Assembly: GCF_024436175.1 (NCBI RefSeq)
Contig: NZ_JANFQP010000002.1
Span: 248,001 to 312,000 of the forward strand
From: Kaistella montana
GTDB taxonomy: Bacteria > Bacteroidota > Bacteroidia > Flavobacteriales > Weeksellaceae
Length of the DNA stretch: 64,000 bases
Direction: 5' to 3'
Shown piece by piece: positions 1-8,515 of the stretch (its first letter is position 1; every line of letters starts with the position of its first letter). Both the position numbers and the translations under genes were made by a program. The notes below the pieces were generated by a model. It did no database searches, was not told the DNA's origin, and was given only the letters and a program-made list of their open reading frames with translations.

Positions 1-339
1 GGGATTGAATATATGATTTATTTGACCGAATGGTATCGTGCGAATTCAGGAGGAAAAGGCGTAGGTTTCTTCCAGATTGGAGGAGGAATTGCTGGAGATT
101 TCCCGATTTGTGTTGTACCGATGATGTATCAGGATTTGGAATGGGAAGATGTGCCTTTCTGGGCTTATTTCTGCCAGATTTCCGATTCTACGACTTCTTA
201 TGGTTCCTATTCCGGAGCTGTACCGAACGAGAAAATTACATGGGGAAAACTCGATGTTGACACTCCAAAATACATTGTTGAAAGTGATGCCACTATTTGT
301 GCACCACTGATGTTTACTTATATTTTAGAGAATTCTTAA
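1..339 (+). CDS. Deoxyhypusine synthase family protein, C-terminal part (cut by window start)
   Basis: The frame is open from base 1 (Gly-Ile-Glu-Tyr precede the first Met at 13), so this is the 3' end of a gene that begins outside the window. The 112 visible residues match the end of the deoxyhypusine synthase fold: GGG-containing nucleotide-binding turn near GFFQIGGGIAGDF, the SDSTTSYGSYSGA segment, and TWGK followed by DVDTPK. In the eukaryotic enzyme the Lys of the equivalent WGK motif carries the butylamine intermediate; here it is encoded at 247-249. Bacteria have no eIF5A, so the substrate is unknown. A strong terminator follows 20 bases after the stop. The family call is firm; the reaction is not known. 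Confidence 0.88.
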   Translation, partial: GIEYMIYLTEWYRANSGGKGVGFFQIGGGIAGDFPICVVPMMYQDLEWEDVPFWAYFCQISDSTTSYGSYSGAVPNEKITWGKLDVDTPKYIVESDATICAPLMFTYILENS

Positions 340-360
340 TCGTATTTTCTTTTACCATAA

Positions 361-395
361 AAAACTCCCGCAATTTTGTTGCGGGAGTTTTTTTT
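361..395 (+). terminator. Rho-independent terminator of the DHS-like gene
   Basis: Perfect stem AAACTCCCGCAA / TTGCGGGAGTTT around a short TTTG loop, followed by a run of T. Confidence 0.9.
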
Positions 396-552
396 GAGTT
401 GATTTGGTAAATCTTTTCTTGTGGAGATTATAAAAAATATTGATGTTTAATTCCATAACAAAAATCAATATATAGACTATAAGAATATAGAGCTAGTGAG
501 GGTTATAGAGCTAATTTTGTAGAATGAACATTTCTTATCAACATTTTTTCTT

Positions 553-751
553 CTGTACTTTTGCCTTAATGCAAAAGTACCAAAAAATCAAGACTGGAAG
601 CTCGACTAAAAATAAATAGCAAGTCCTAAAATTCCCAAAACTCGGGCGGAAGTAAGCTTTGTATACTAATTAGATTATTGCCGCCACTCAAACAGTGGGA
701 ATTTTTTTACGGACTTCCTATTTATTTTCTTAACGTCTCCGCCTCCTTGGT
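553..751. repeat. Palindromic intergenic repeat element of Bacteroidetes type
   Basis: This fills most of the 660-base gene-free stretch 340-1001. It opens with a small inverted repeat, ACTTTTGC/GCAAAAGT (557-578). It then has a long interrupted palindrome: AAAATAAATAG, AAGTCC, ATTCCC and GGCGG (609-649) pair in order with CCGCC, GGGAAT, GGACTT and CTATTTATTTT (681-728). The wording of the element (a 'TTTTGCC..GCAAAAGTACCAAAAAATCAAG' opening and an 'AAACAGTGGGAATTTTTTTACG' core) resembles dispersed repeats that I recall from flavobacterial chromosomes. No second copy was seen in this window. No ORF is supported inside it. The rest of 340-1001 shows only an 18-base-spaced direct repeat ATAGAGCTA (487-495, 505-513) next to a promoter-like TAATTTTG (512-519). 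Confidence 0.7.
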
Positions 752-1001
752 CAATTATTTAAAAGTTGATTTTAGAAGTTTGAATTTAAAGGCTCTGATA
801 TTTTAAAATAAAGACCCAAATTTAGGTTGAGAAATAATTATTTGGATAAGTATTAGTTTGCTATGTAAGACTAAGATGCATTAATAGCTCGAAAGCGGTG
901 GTCAGCTTTTCCACAAGCCCCAGATAAGTAAAATGAATTTTATATTTCAACGGCAGTTCTTCATTAAATTTTCTTATTTTCGTGATTAAAGCTGATACTA
1001 A

Positions 1002-3407
1002 ATGAAAAAAACAATTACAATGGTATTTTTGGCAATGATTGGATTGATCAACGGCCAAGAAAATTTAAATTACCAACAGCCATCTGGAGAAATTCTGAAA
1101 TTAGCAGATTACCAAAGACCACCATCGGTATCTATGGACAGCAAACGAGAATGGATGATTTTCTCTTACCGAGACACCTATAAATCTTTAGAAGAACTGA
1201 ACCAACAAGAAATGCGATTGGGTGGATTGCGAATCAATCCCATTACCAATATTTCAAGCTCAATGACCTACATCACCAATCTGAAAATAAAAAAGGTAAA
1301 GGATAAAGATGAAACTCAGGTGAAGGGACTGCCAAAAGGAGCTAAAATTGCTTATACTACGCTATCACCAGATGAAAAGAAATTGGCATTTACGAATACT
1401 ACCGAAAAAGGTGTAGAACTTTGGGTGATTGATTTAGCTAGCGCATTGGCTACTCGCCTCACCGCTGACCAACTTAATGCCAATCTCGGCATGCCTTACC
1501 TTTGGTACAAAGACTCCAAGAATCTATTAGTCAAAACAATTCCTAAAGACAAACCCAAGTTAATTGATTCCAGCAAAGATCTGCCTACAGGACCAATTGT
1601 TTCAACATCTGACGGCAAAGTTTCACAAAACAGAACCTATCAGGATTTGCTAAAAAATCCGCAGGATGAAATTAATTTTGAAACTTTGACTAAAGCCGAT
1701 CTGAAAAAAGTAAATCTCAATGGAGAAATAACCGAGGAAAAAACTGCCGATATCTATACAGGAATGAGTTTCTCTCCCGACGGTAAATATTTAATGCTTA
1801 CCACCATTAAGAAGCCATTTTCTTACATCGTTCCGCTTAGTCGATTTCCAATGACCACGACCATTTACGACCAAGCTGGCAATTTGGTAAGGACTGTTAA
1901 TGAGGTACCGCTTACTGAAATTATGCCGAAAGGTTTTTCTTCTGTTAGAACCGGAAAAAGAAACATGACATGGCGCGATGATCAGCCGGCAACTTTGGTG
2001 TACGCAGAAGCATTGGACGGAGGCGATCAAAATAAAACAGCGGAGTATAGAGACGAAATTTTCACATGGGAAGCTCCATTTACCACCGATCCGAAAAGCC
2101 TTTTCCGGACTAAACAGCGTTATTCAGGGACAGAATGGTCCAATTCCAATTACGCAGTAATTTCCGAAAGCTGGTATGATTCACGGAATACCAAATCATT
2201 TCTTTTAGATTTGAATAGCGGAAATTCACGAATGATAGAAGATCGGAATTTTCAAGATGTGTATAATGATCCTGGGCAATTTTTTGAAACTAAAAATGAA
2301 TACGGAAGAAATGTAATCGATGTAAAGAAGGACATAGCATACCTCATCGGAGAGGGCTTCACGAAAGATGGGCAAAAACCTTTTATTGATGAGCACAATT
2401 TAAAATCATTAGCAAAGAAAAGACTGTACACCGCCCAAGTAAGCGGAGTGAAAGAAAGCATCATCGATATCATGGACATTGAAAAGGGTGAAATTTTGGT
2501 GCGCCAAGAATCTGCAACCCAATACCCCAACTCCTACAAAAAAAATATTAAAACCGGAAAGGTTGAAGTATTAACCAACTTCGAAAATCCTTTTGCTAGC
2601 TTGGGAAAAGTATATAAAGAAGTGATCAAATACAAAAGAAATGACGGGGTAGATCTCACCGGAACCTTATATCTACCTGCCGGGTACGATAGAAAAAGCA
2701 AAAAAGAAAAATTACCCCTACTAATTTGGGCTTATCCGACAGAGTTTAAAGACAAAAGTACGGCTGGAATGAACACCCAAAATCCCAATGATTTTACATT
2801 TCCAAGTTATGGATCGTTCATTTATTGGGTAACAAAAGGCTATGCTGTTTTAGATGATGCCGCCTTCCCAATCATCGGTGAAGGAAAAGCCGAACCAAAC
2901 GACACCTTTATCCCTCAACTTCTAGCCAACGGAAAAGCTGCGATTGATGCAGTAGATCAACTAGGATATATTGATCGCAAGAAAGTTGCGGTCGGTGGTC
3001 ATTCATATGGGGCATTTATGACTGCTAATCTGCTCACACATGGTAATGATTTTGCTTGCGGAATAGCTCGAAGCGGCGCCTATAATAGAACCTTGACTCC
3101 ATTTGGTTTCCAATCAGAGCAACGAAACTATTGGGACGTCCCCGAAGTATACAACACCATGTCCCCTTTTATGCACGCCGACAAGATGAAAACACCAATG
3201 TTGTTGATTCATGGAGATGCGGATAATAACCCTGGAACTTTCACTTTACAAACCGAACGATATTTTCAGGCACTTAAAAATTTAGGAGCACCTGTTCGAA
3301 TGGTTCTACTCCCGAAAGAATCTCATGGATACGCTGCAAAAGAAAGCATTCTCCACACCTTATGGGAACAAGAGCAATTTCTCGATAAATGCCTGAAAGG
3401 AAAATAA
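1002..3407 (+). CDS. S9 family peptidase (prolyl oligopeptidase fold, glutamyl-endopeptidase-like)
   Basis: 801 aa serine peptidase, predicted to be exported: the first ~19 residues (MKKTITMVFLAMIGLINGQ) form a signal peptide. Residues ~20-560 look like the beta-propeller gating domain; the alpha/beta-hydrolase domain follows. The nucleophile is Ser668 in GGHSYGAF, with Asp in HGDADNNPG (~741) and His775 in ESHGY. The stretches ARSGAYNRTLTPFGFQ and IHGDADNNPG closely resemble chloroplast glutamyl endopeptidase of plants (S9D), so cleavage after Glu is more likely than after Pro. That specificity is inferred from resemblance. The gene stands alone with its own terminator. The start is the only ATG that gives an intact signal peptide. 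Confidence 0.92.
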   Translation: MKKTITMVFLAMIGLINGQENLNYQQPSGEILKLADYQRPPSVSMDSKREWMIFSYRDTYKSLEELNQQEMRLGGLRINPITNISSSMTYITNLKIKKVKDKDETQVKGLPKGAKIAYTTLSPDEKKLAFTNTTEKGVELWVIDLASALATRLTADQLNANLGMPYLWYKDSKNLLVKTIPKDKPKLIDSSKDLPTGPIVSTSDGKVSQNRTYQDLLKNPQDEINFETLTKADLKKVNLNGEITEEKTADIYTGMSFSPDGKYLMLTTIKKPFSYIVPLSRFPMTTTIYDQAGNLVRTVNEVPLTEIMPKGFSSVRTGKRNMTWRDDQPATLVYAEALDGGDQNKTAEYRDEIFTWEAPFTTDPKSLFRTKQRYSGTEWSNSNYAVISESWYDSRNTKSFLLDLNSGNSRMIEDRNFQDVYNDPGQFFETKNEYGRNVIDVKKDIAYLIGEGFTKDGQKPFIDEHNLKSLAKKRLYTAQVSGVKESIIDIMDIEKGEILVRQESATQYPNSYKKNIKTGKVEVLTNFENPFASLGKVYKEVIKYKRNDGVDLTGTLYLPAGYDRKSKKEKLPLLIWAYPTEFKDKSTAGMNTQNPNDFTFPSYGSFIYWVTKGYAVLDDAAFPIIGEGKAEPNDTFIPQLLANGKAAIDAVDQLGYIDRKKVAVGGHSYGAFMTANLLTHGNDFACGIARSGAYNRTLTPFGFQSEQRNYWDVPEVYNTMSPFMHADKMKTPMLLIHGDADNNPGTFTLQTERYFQALKNLGAPVRMVLLPKESHGYAAKESILHTLWEQEQFLDKCLKGK

Positions 3408-3417
3408 ACACACTACA

Positions 3418-3447
3418 AACCGCCTCCTAAAAAAGGCGGTTTTTTAT
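3418..3447 (+). terminator. Rho-independent terminator of the S9 peptidase gene
   Basis: AACCGCCT / AGGCGGTT stem followed by a T run, 10 bases after the stop. Confidence 0.85.
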
Positions 3448-3561
3448 TTAGAAATTCTAAGCATGATTGTTTTTTCACCCAGTATTTGTTTCAGATGAAA
3501 AAAAACACAACATTTTTATATTTATGACCGAAAAAGCTAAAGATTTTCAGAAATTTGCGGC

Positions 3562-4794
3562 ATGCATCCGAAATATTTAAGAATTGAAGATTTCACATAT
3601 GATTTGCCCGCGGAAAAAATAGCGTACAACCCGGTAAATCCACGAGATCAATCCAAATTATTAGTCTTTAAAAACAATATTTTATCCGAAGATACCTACC
3701 GAAATATCAGCGAATATCTCCCTGAAAATGCGGTTTTGGTTTTCAATGATACCAAAGTGGTGAAATCGCGCATCTTTTTCAAGAACGAAAACGGCGCCAC
3801 CATCGAAGTTTTCTGTTTGGAACCTTACGGTGAAGCGATTGATTATGAGAAACATTTCGCCGAGCAAAATTCCGTTACTTGGATTTGTTTTATCGGAAAA
3901 GCTTCCAAATGGCGAGAAAATCAACTTAAGAAAACAATTGATGTTGAAGGACTTTCTGTCGAACTTTCGGCTGAAATCACCGGAAAATTGGAAGATGCTT
4001 ATCTCGTCACTTTCACTTGGTTGCCTCCGGAAATTCCATTTGGGAAAATCATGGATGCAGCGGGCGTTACGCCACTTCCGCCTTATATCAAAAGAATTGC
4101 TGAGAAAGTGGATGAAGATTCCTACCAAACCGTTTATTCAGAAAACGAAGGATCGGTTGCGGCACCAACTGCGGGACTTCATTTTACCCAAAATGTTTTG
4201 GATGATTTAAAGCAAAAAGGCATTTCATCGCTGTTTACGACACTTCATGTCGGAGCAGGAACCTTTAAACCCGTAAAATCCGAAGTGATGGAAGATCACT
4301 TGATGCATGCGGAATATCTCAATATCACGATCGGATTTTTAGAAGATTTAGCGACAAAAATCCATCAACCGATTATCACCGTTGGAACTACTTCTACCCG
4401 AACTTTGGAAAGCATTTATTGGATGGGAAATAAGATTGTACAAAATCCGAAAATTGGTTACGAAGCATTGAAAGTCACTCAATGGCAACCCTACGAAACC
4501 GATGCGATTTGTACTACTGAAGAAGCGATTAATGCTCTTTTAAAATGGATTAAAAACACGCAACAAGACCATCTTTCCATCGAAACGGAGATTATTATCG
4601 CTCCAGGATATTCTTACAAAATGGTAAAAGGTTTGGTCACCAATTTTCATCAACCTCAATCTACGCTTTTGCTGTTGGTTTCTGCATTAATCGGTGATCA
4701 GTGGAAAAATATTTATCAGTACGCTTTGGAAAATAATTTCCGATTTCTGAGTTATGGTGACGGAAGTTTGCTTTTTCCCAACAACGATTTTTAA
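3562..4794 (+). CDS. queA: S-adenosylmethionine:tRNA ribosyltransferase-isomerase
   Basis: 410 aa enzyme of queuosine synthesis. It transfers and isomerises the ribosyl part of S-adenosylmethionine onto 7-aminomethyl-7-deazaguanine at position 34 of tRNA (GUN anticodons), giving epoxyqueuosine. The family signature AAPTAGLHFT is at 200-209, preceded by GxTPLPPYIKR at ~165-176. The N-terminal YDLPAEKIAYNPVNPRDQSKLL segment is also typical. It is longer than the ~345-aa proteobacterial form, as in other Bacteroidetes. The next gene starts 10 bases downstream, so the two are probably co-transcribed. Confidence 0.96.
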   Translation: MHPKYLRIEDFTYDLPAEKIAYNPVNPRDQSKLLVFKNNILSEDTYRNISEYLPENAVLVFNDTKVVKSRIFFKNENGATIEVFCLEPYGEAIDYEKHFAEQNSVTWICFIGKASKWRENQLKKTIDVEGLSVELSAEITGKLEDAYLVTFTWLPPEIPFGKIMDAAGVTPLPPYIKRIAEKVDEDSYQTVYSENEGSVAAPTAGLHFTQNVLDDLKQKGISSLFTTLHVGAGTFKPVKSEVMEDHLMHAEYLNITIGFLEDLATKIHQPIITVGTTSTRTLESIYWMGNKIVQNPKIGYEALKVTQWQPYETDAICTTEEAINALLKWIKNTQQDHLSIETEIIIAPGYSYKMVKGLVTNFHQPQSTLLLLVSALIGDQWKNIYQYALENNFRFLSYGDGSLLFPNNDF

Positions 4795-4804
4795 TTAAAA
4801 AACC

Positions 4805-5110
4805 ATGGATTCATTATTCACCCAACAGGTTTTCGAGATCATTCGACTTATTCCGGAAGGTCGCGTTACGAGTTATGGCGCAATTGCAAAAGCGGTCGGT
4901 TACCCGAATCATTCGCGACATGTGGGAAATGCGTTGAGGAATTATGATGAAGATTTTCCGGCGCACCGAGTTTGCAATTCTTCCGGCCACATTACGGCAA
5001 GTTGTCTTGAAAAATTCACAGAAAAACTAGCGAAAGAAGGCACTGAAGTTCAGGAAAATAAGATTTTGAATTACAAGAATTTGTTTTGGAATCCTTTGGA
5101 AGAATTATAA
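4805..5110 (+). CDS. Alkyltransferase-like (ATL) protein of the MGMT family, no acceptor Cys
   Basis: 101 aa, the size of the DNA-binding domain of O6-alkylguanine-DNA alkyltransferase. Helix-turn-helix residues are visible at ~18-45 (EGRVTSYGAIAKAVGYPNHSRHVGNALRN). The active-site motif PCHRV of true alkyltransferases reads PAHRV (52-56), so the acceptor Cys is replaced by Ala. Known ATL proteins (PWHRV in E. coli YbaZ and yeast Atl1) bind O6-alkylguanine without repairing it and hand the lesion to nucleotide excision repair. That role is inferred here. The gene sits 10 bases after queA. Confidence 0.88.
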   Translation: MDSLFTQQVFEIIRLIPEGRVTSYGAIAKAVGYPNHSRHVGNALRNYDEDFPAHRVCNSSGHITASCLEKFTEKLAKEGTEVQENKILNYKNLFWNPLEEL

Positions 5111-5111
5111 A

Positions 5112-5141
5112 AAAACGGCGGAAACAAAATTCCGCCGTTAC
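5112..5141. terminator. Convergent terminator between the ATL gene and htpG
   Basis: Stem AACGGCGGA (5114-5122) / TCCGCCGTT (5131-5139). The A run on the left gives a U tract on the minus strand, so it best serves htpG; the plus-strand tail is weaker. Confidence 0.8.
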
Positions 5142-5165
5142 TATTTCATCAAGAAAATTACAAAA

Positions 5166-7058
5166 TTATTTCGCTAAATCCTGATAACTTCTTTGAATAA
5201 AATCGGTCAATTCCTTTCCTTTCAAAAGATTTTGAGACAATTTCGCCAAATCTAAAGCGTGTTTAATTTGCGCAGTTTTGTCTTCCGTATCTTCTGTTTT
5301 TAAGATTTTTAAGGCCAAATCGCTGTTGGTATTCACCACCAAATTGTACATTTCCGGGAAACCGCCCATCGCGAACATTCCTCCACCACCGGTTGCTTGC
5401 ATATCTTTCATTCTTCGCATAAATTCCGGTTGGGTAATCACAAATGGTGCGTCAGAACTTTCCAAATCTTCAAGCTGAACAGTGAATTTCGAGTCAGAAA
5501 TCCCTTCTTCAATGCTTTTTTTCAAGGTTTCTTTTTCGGTTTCGTTTAATTTAGAAATTACCGGCTCATCTTTTTTAATCAAATTATTGATGTGATCGGC
5601 ATCTACACGCGCAAACTGGATTTTCTCTTTAGAAGATTCCAATTTTTGGATCAAATGTGGAACAATCGGCGAATCGAGCAATAATACCTCATACCCTTTA
5701 TCCTGAGCTGCTTTGATGTAGCTGTGCTGATCGTGTTCGTTGGTCGCGTACAAGATCACCAAATTGCCGTTCTTGTCGGTTTGGTTGGCTTTAATTTTAT
5801 CTTGAAGTTCATTCCAAAGGAAATATTTTCCGTCCACATTTGGATAAAGCGCAAACTTGTCGGATTTTTCGTAGAATTTCTCTTCAGAAATCATTCCGTA
5901 TTCGATAACGATTTTGATGTCATTCCATTTCTTCTCGTAATCTTCACGGTTTTCGTTGATTAAAGAAGCCATTTTATCGGCCACTTTTTTGGTGATGTAA
6001 GAAGAAATTTTCTTCACCGCTCCGTCCGCTTGAAGATAAGAACGCGAAACATTCAACGGAATATCCGGCGAATCGATCACTCCACGAAGCAACATCAAGA
6101 AATCGGGAACAATTCCTTTCACCTCATCGGTTACGAAGACTTGGTTTTGGTAGAGTTGAATTTTATCTTTTTCAATGTTTAGATTATTCGCCAATTTCGG
6201 GAAGAAAAGAATCCCTGTGAGGTTAAACGGATAATCAACATTCAAATGAATGTGGAACAAAGGATCCTCAAACTGCATCGGATATAACTCGCGATAGAAA
6301 TTCAAATAATCTTCATCTTTCAGTTCTGATGGCGCTTTTGTCCACGCTGGTTCCGGATTGTTGATGATGTTATCAACTTCCTGAGTTTCTGGTTTTGCAT
6401 CTTCAGCTGCATCTTCCGGAAGAGGCAAAGTTTCAGTTTTGGTACCGAATTTAATCGGAACCGGCATGAATTTGTTGTATTTTAAGAGCAATTCGCGGAT
6501 TTTAGCTTCTTCTAAAAATTCGGTTGAATCTTCCGCAATGTGGAGGATAATTTCAGTCCCACGGTCTGTTTTTTCGGTGGTTTCTTCGAGAGAAAACTCC
6601 GGGCTTCCGTCACAAACCCATCTTACGGCAGGTTCGTCTTTGTAAGATTTGGTTAGAATCTCCACTTTTTCTGCCACCATAAAAGCAGAATAAAAACCTA
6701 AACCAAAGTGCCCGATAATTCCGGCATCTTTCGCGCTGTCTTTGTATTTATCGAGAAATTCTTCTGCACCTGAGAACGCAACCTGATTGATGTATTTTTC
6801 AACTTCATCCGCCGTCATCCCGATTCCTTGGTCGATAATGTGAATTTTCTTGTTTTCTTTATCGATTTTCACTTCAATTTTTGGGTTTCCGTAATCTACT
6901 TTGGCTTCCCCGATATTGGTTAAGTGTTTCAATTTCAAAGTAGCATCGGTTGCGTTGGAGATCAGCTCGCGGAGGAATATTTCGTGGTCGCTATACAAAA
7001 ACTTCTTGATCAGCGGAAAAATATTCTCTACCGAAACATTAATTTTTCCTGTAGTCAT
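5166..7058 (-). CDS. htpG: Molecular chaperone HtpG (Hsp90)
   Basis: 630 aa ATP-dependent chaperone. The GHKL ATPase domain is at the N terminus: Asn35 in LISNATDAT, Asp76 in IDQGIGM and the GHFGLGFYS lid motif at ~116-124. A short acidic linker (~225-245, LPEDAAEDAKPETQEVDN) separates it from the middle domain, which carries the conserved SRSYLQADGAVKKI stretch. The C-terminal dimerisation domain ends the protein. Its length is normal for bacterial Hsp90. It is a single-gene unit: recA lies upstream on the same strand but has its own terminator between. Confidence 0.98.
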   Translation of the reverse strand: MTTGKINVSVENIFPLIKKFLYSDHEIFLRELISNATDATLKLKHLTNIGEAKVDYGNPKIEVKIDKENKKIHIIDQGIGMTADEVEKYINQVAFSGAEEFLDKYKDSAKDAGIIGHFGLGFYSAFMVAEKVEILTKSYKDEPAVRWVCDGSPEFSLEETTEKTDRGTEIILHIAEDSTEFLEEAKIRELLLKYNKFMPVPIKFGTKTETLPLPEDAAEDAKPETQEVDNIINNPEPAWTKAPSELKDEDYLNFYRELYPMQFEDPLFHIHLNVDYPFNLTGILFFPKLANNLNIEKDKIQLYQNQVFVTDEVKGIVPDFLMLLRGVIDSPDIPLNVSRSYLQADGAVKKISSYITKKVADKMASLINENREDYEKKWNDIKIVIEYGMISEEKFYEKSDKFALYPNVDGKYFLWNELQDKIKANQTDKNGNLVILYATNEHDQHSYIKAAQDKGYEVLLLDSPIVPHLIQKLESSKEKIQFARVDADHINNLIKKDEPVISKLNETEKETLKKSIEEGISDSKFTVQLEDLESSDAPFVITQPEFMRRMKDMQATGGGGMFAMGGFPEMYNLVVNTNSDLALKILKTEDTEDKTAQIKHALDLAKLSQNLLKGKELTDFIQRSYQDLAK

Positions 7059-7152
7059 AATTTTTTAGATTTAAATTTTGAAAAGATTTTTTCAAAAAAA
7101 ATACCATCATTCATTCAATGACAATTTGGCATTTTTCATGAAATTCAGATAT

Positions 7153-7183
7153 AAAAAAAGGCAACACTATGGCTGCCTTTGAT
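7153..7183 (-). terminator. Rho-independent terminator of recA
   Basis: Read on the minus strand: AAAGGCA ... TGCCTTT followed by a U-rich tail, 16 bases after the recA stop. Confidence 0.8.
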
Positions 7184-7198
7184 CCTATTTTGGGTCGA

Positions 7199-8200
7199 TT
7201 ATTTATTAAGCAAAGCTTCTTTAATTTTCGCTTCCAGTTCATCGGCAAGTTCCGGATTGTCTTTCAACATATCGCGAACTGCATCGCGACCTTGTCCGAG
7301 TTTGGTATCTTCATAGCTGAACCAAGAGCCGCTTTTCTTCACCACTCCGGTTTCTACCGCCATATCCAAAATCTCTCCTACTTTCGAAACACCTTCACCA
7401 TACATGATATCGAATTCCGCCATTTTAAATGGAGGAGCCACTTTATTTTTCACGATTTTCACTTTCACGCGGCTACCAACAGCTTCGTCACCGGTTTTGA
7501 TCGGCGCACTGGCTTTTCTGATATCGATTCTCACAGAAGCGTAGAATTTAAGCGCATTTCCACCGGTTGTAGTTTCCGGATTTCCGAACATTACCCCGAT
7601 TTTTTCTCTTAATTGGTTAATGAAAATCACGGTACATTTAGTTTTAGAAATAGTCGCGGTTAATTTTCTTAAAGCTTGAGACATCAATCTTGCGTGCAAT
7701 CCCATTTTGGAATCTCCCATTTCGCCTTCGATTTCAGCTTTTGGAGTCAATGCAGCCACAGAGTCGATTACTACGATATCGACAGCTCCGGAACGGATTA
7801 AATTATCCGCGATTTCCAAAGCCTGTTCCCCGTTATCCGGTTGGGAAATGATTAAATCATCCAAATTGATTCCCAATTTCGAAGCATAATGTCTGTCGAA
7901 AGCGTGTTCCGCATCGATGAATGCTGCAATACCGCCCGTTTTTTGAGCTTCTGCAATAGCGTGCAGGGTTAAAGTTGTTTTACCAGAAGATTCCGGTCCG
8001 TAGATTTCGATTACTCTTCCTCTTGGATAACCACCCACGCCCAAAGCAAGGTCGAGACCCAAAGAACCGGAAGGAATCACTTCAATGGAAGTATCCACAG
8101 AAGCATCTCCCAAAGTCATTACGGTTCCTTTTCCGTAGGTTTTATCTAGTTTTTCCAGCACCAATGCGAGTGCTTTTTTCTTATCGTCAATACTGCTCAT
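7199..8200 (-). CDS. recA: Recombinase RecA
   Basis: 333 aa DNA strand-exchange ATPase for homologous recombination and SOS induction. Walker A is GPESSGKT at 68-75. The motifs [22 protein letters not shown] (DNA-binding L1 region) and [22 protein letters not shown] (L2 region) follow. The C-terminal tail is short and ends in [11 protein letters not shown], lacking the long acidic tail of E. coli RecA. A promoter with both boxes lies upstream (8219-8253). No SOS box of the E. coli or B. subtilis type was recognised there. Confidence 0.98.
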   Translation of the reverse strand: MSSIDDKKKALALVLEKLDKTYGKGTVMTLGDASVDTSIEVIPSGSLGLDLALGVGGYPRGRVIEIYGPESSGKTTLTLHAIAEAQKTGGIAAFIDAEHAFDRHYASKLGINLDDLIISQPDNGEQALEIADNLIRSGAVDIVVIDSVAALTPKAEIEGEMGDSKMGLHARLMSQALRKLTATISKTKCTVIFINQLREKIGVMFGNPETTTGGNALKFYASVRIDIRKASAPIKTGDEAVGSRVKVKIVKNKVAPPFKMAEFDIMYGEGVSKVGEILDMAVETGVVKKSGSWFSYEDTKLGQGRDAVRDMLKDNPELADELEAKIKEALLNK

Positions 8201-8218
8201 GTGTAAAAATTATTTGTC

Positions 8219-8253
8219 CAAAAATACGGAATTAAAATATTATAAAAGCCAAA
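8219..8253 (-). promoter_or_regulatory. Promoter of recA
   Basis: Minus strand: TTTG (8250-8253), 23-base spacer, TATTTTTG (8219-8226), about 19 bases before the recA start. This fits the Bacteroidetes TTG-N17-23-TAnnTTTG pattern. Confidence 0.65.
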
Positions 8254-8299
8254 GGGAAAATGAAAAATTGAAAATATTTAAAATTATTTTTAAAAAAGT

Positions 8300-8331
8300 T
8301 TTGCTCGATAAGAAAATATTTTTTAGATTTG
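8300..8331 (+). promoter_or_regulatory. Promoter of tRNA-Gln
   Basis: TTTG (8300-8303), 20-base spacer, TAGATTTG (8324-8331), followed by CACC. The tRNA begins 19 bases downstream. Confidence 0.75.
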
Positions 8332-8349
8332 CACCACCAAAATAAGGAC

Positions 8350-8420
8350 AGACCCATGGTGTAACGGTAGCACTTCGGTTTTTGGTACCGCCTGTCGGGG
8401 TTCGAATCCCTGTGGGTCTA
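8350..8420 (+). tRNA. tRNA-Gln (anticodon TTG)
   Basis: 71-nt cloverleaf. Acceptor AGACCCA (8350-8356) pairs with TGGGTCT (8413-8419). The anticodon arm CGGTTTTTGGTACCG shows TTG. The T arm is CGGGG-TTCGAAT-CCCTG. CCA is not encoded. It has its own promoter and terminator. Confidence 0.93.
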
Positions 8421-8431
8421 CATTTTTTTAA

Positions 8432-8464
8432 TTAACGCTCTGATTTTCAGGGCGTTTTTTTTAT
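8432..8464 (+). terminator. Terminator of tRNA-Gln
   Basis: AACGC.CTGA / TCAG.GCGTT hairpin (8433-8455) followed by eight T. A second perfect 9-bp hairpin, AGTCTTTTT / AAAAAGACT (8479-8501), lies just beyond, near the end of the convergent small gene. Confidence 0.85.
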
Positions 8465-8515
8465 TTTAGGACACAGTTAGTCTTTTTAAAACAAAAAGAC
8501 TTAAAAATCACTTTA

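Noticed and set aside
861-1058. 65-aa minus-strand ORF with a fairly protein-like stretch (KFNEELPLKYKIHFTYLG) upstream of the S9 gene
   Set aside because: It overlaps the S9 start and its promoter region, has no recognisable domain, and could only be a gene remnant. Not enough support for a pseudogene call.
3682-4128. 148-aa minus-strand ORF inside queA
   Set aside because: Antisense shadow; low-complexity Phe/Ile/Arg composition, no motif, queA is certain.
7169-7612. 147-aa plus-strand ORF over recA
   Set aside because: Antisense shadow of recA with His/Phe-rich composition.
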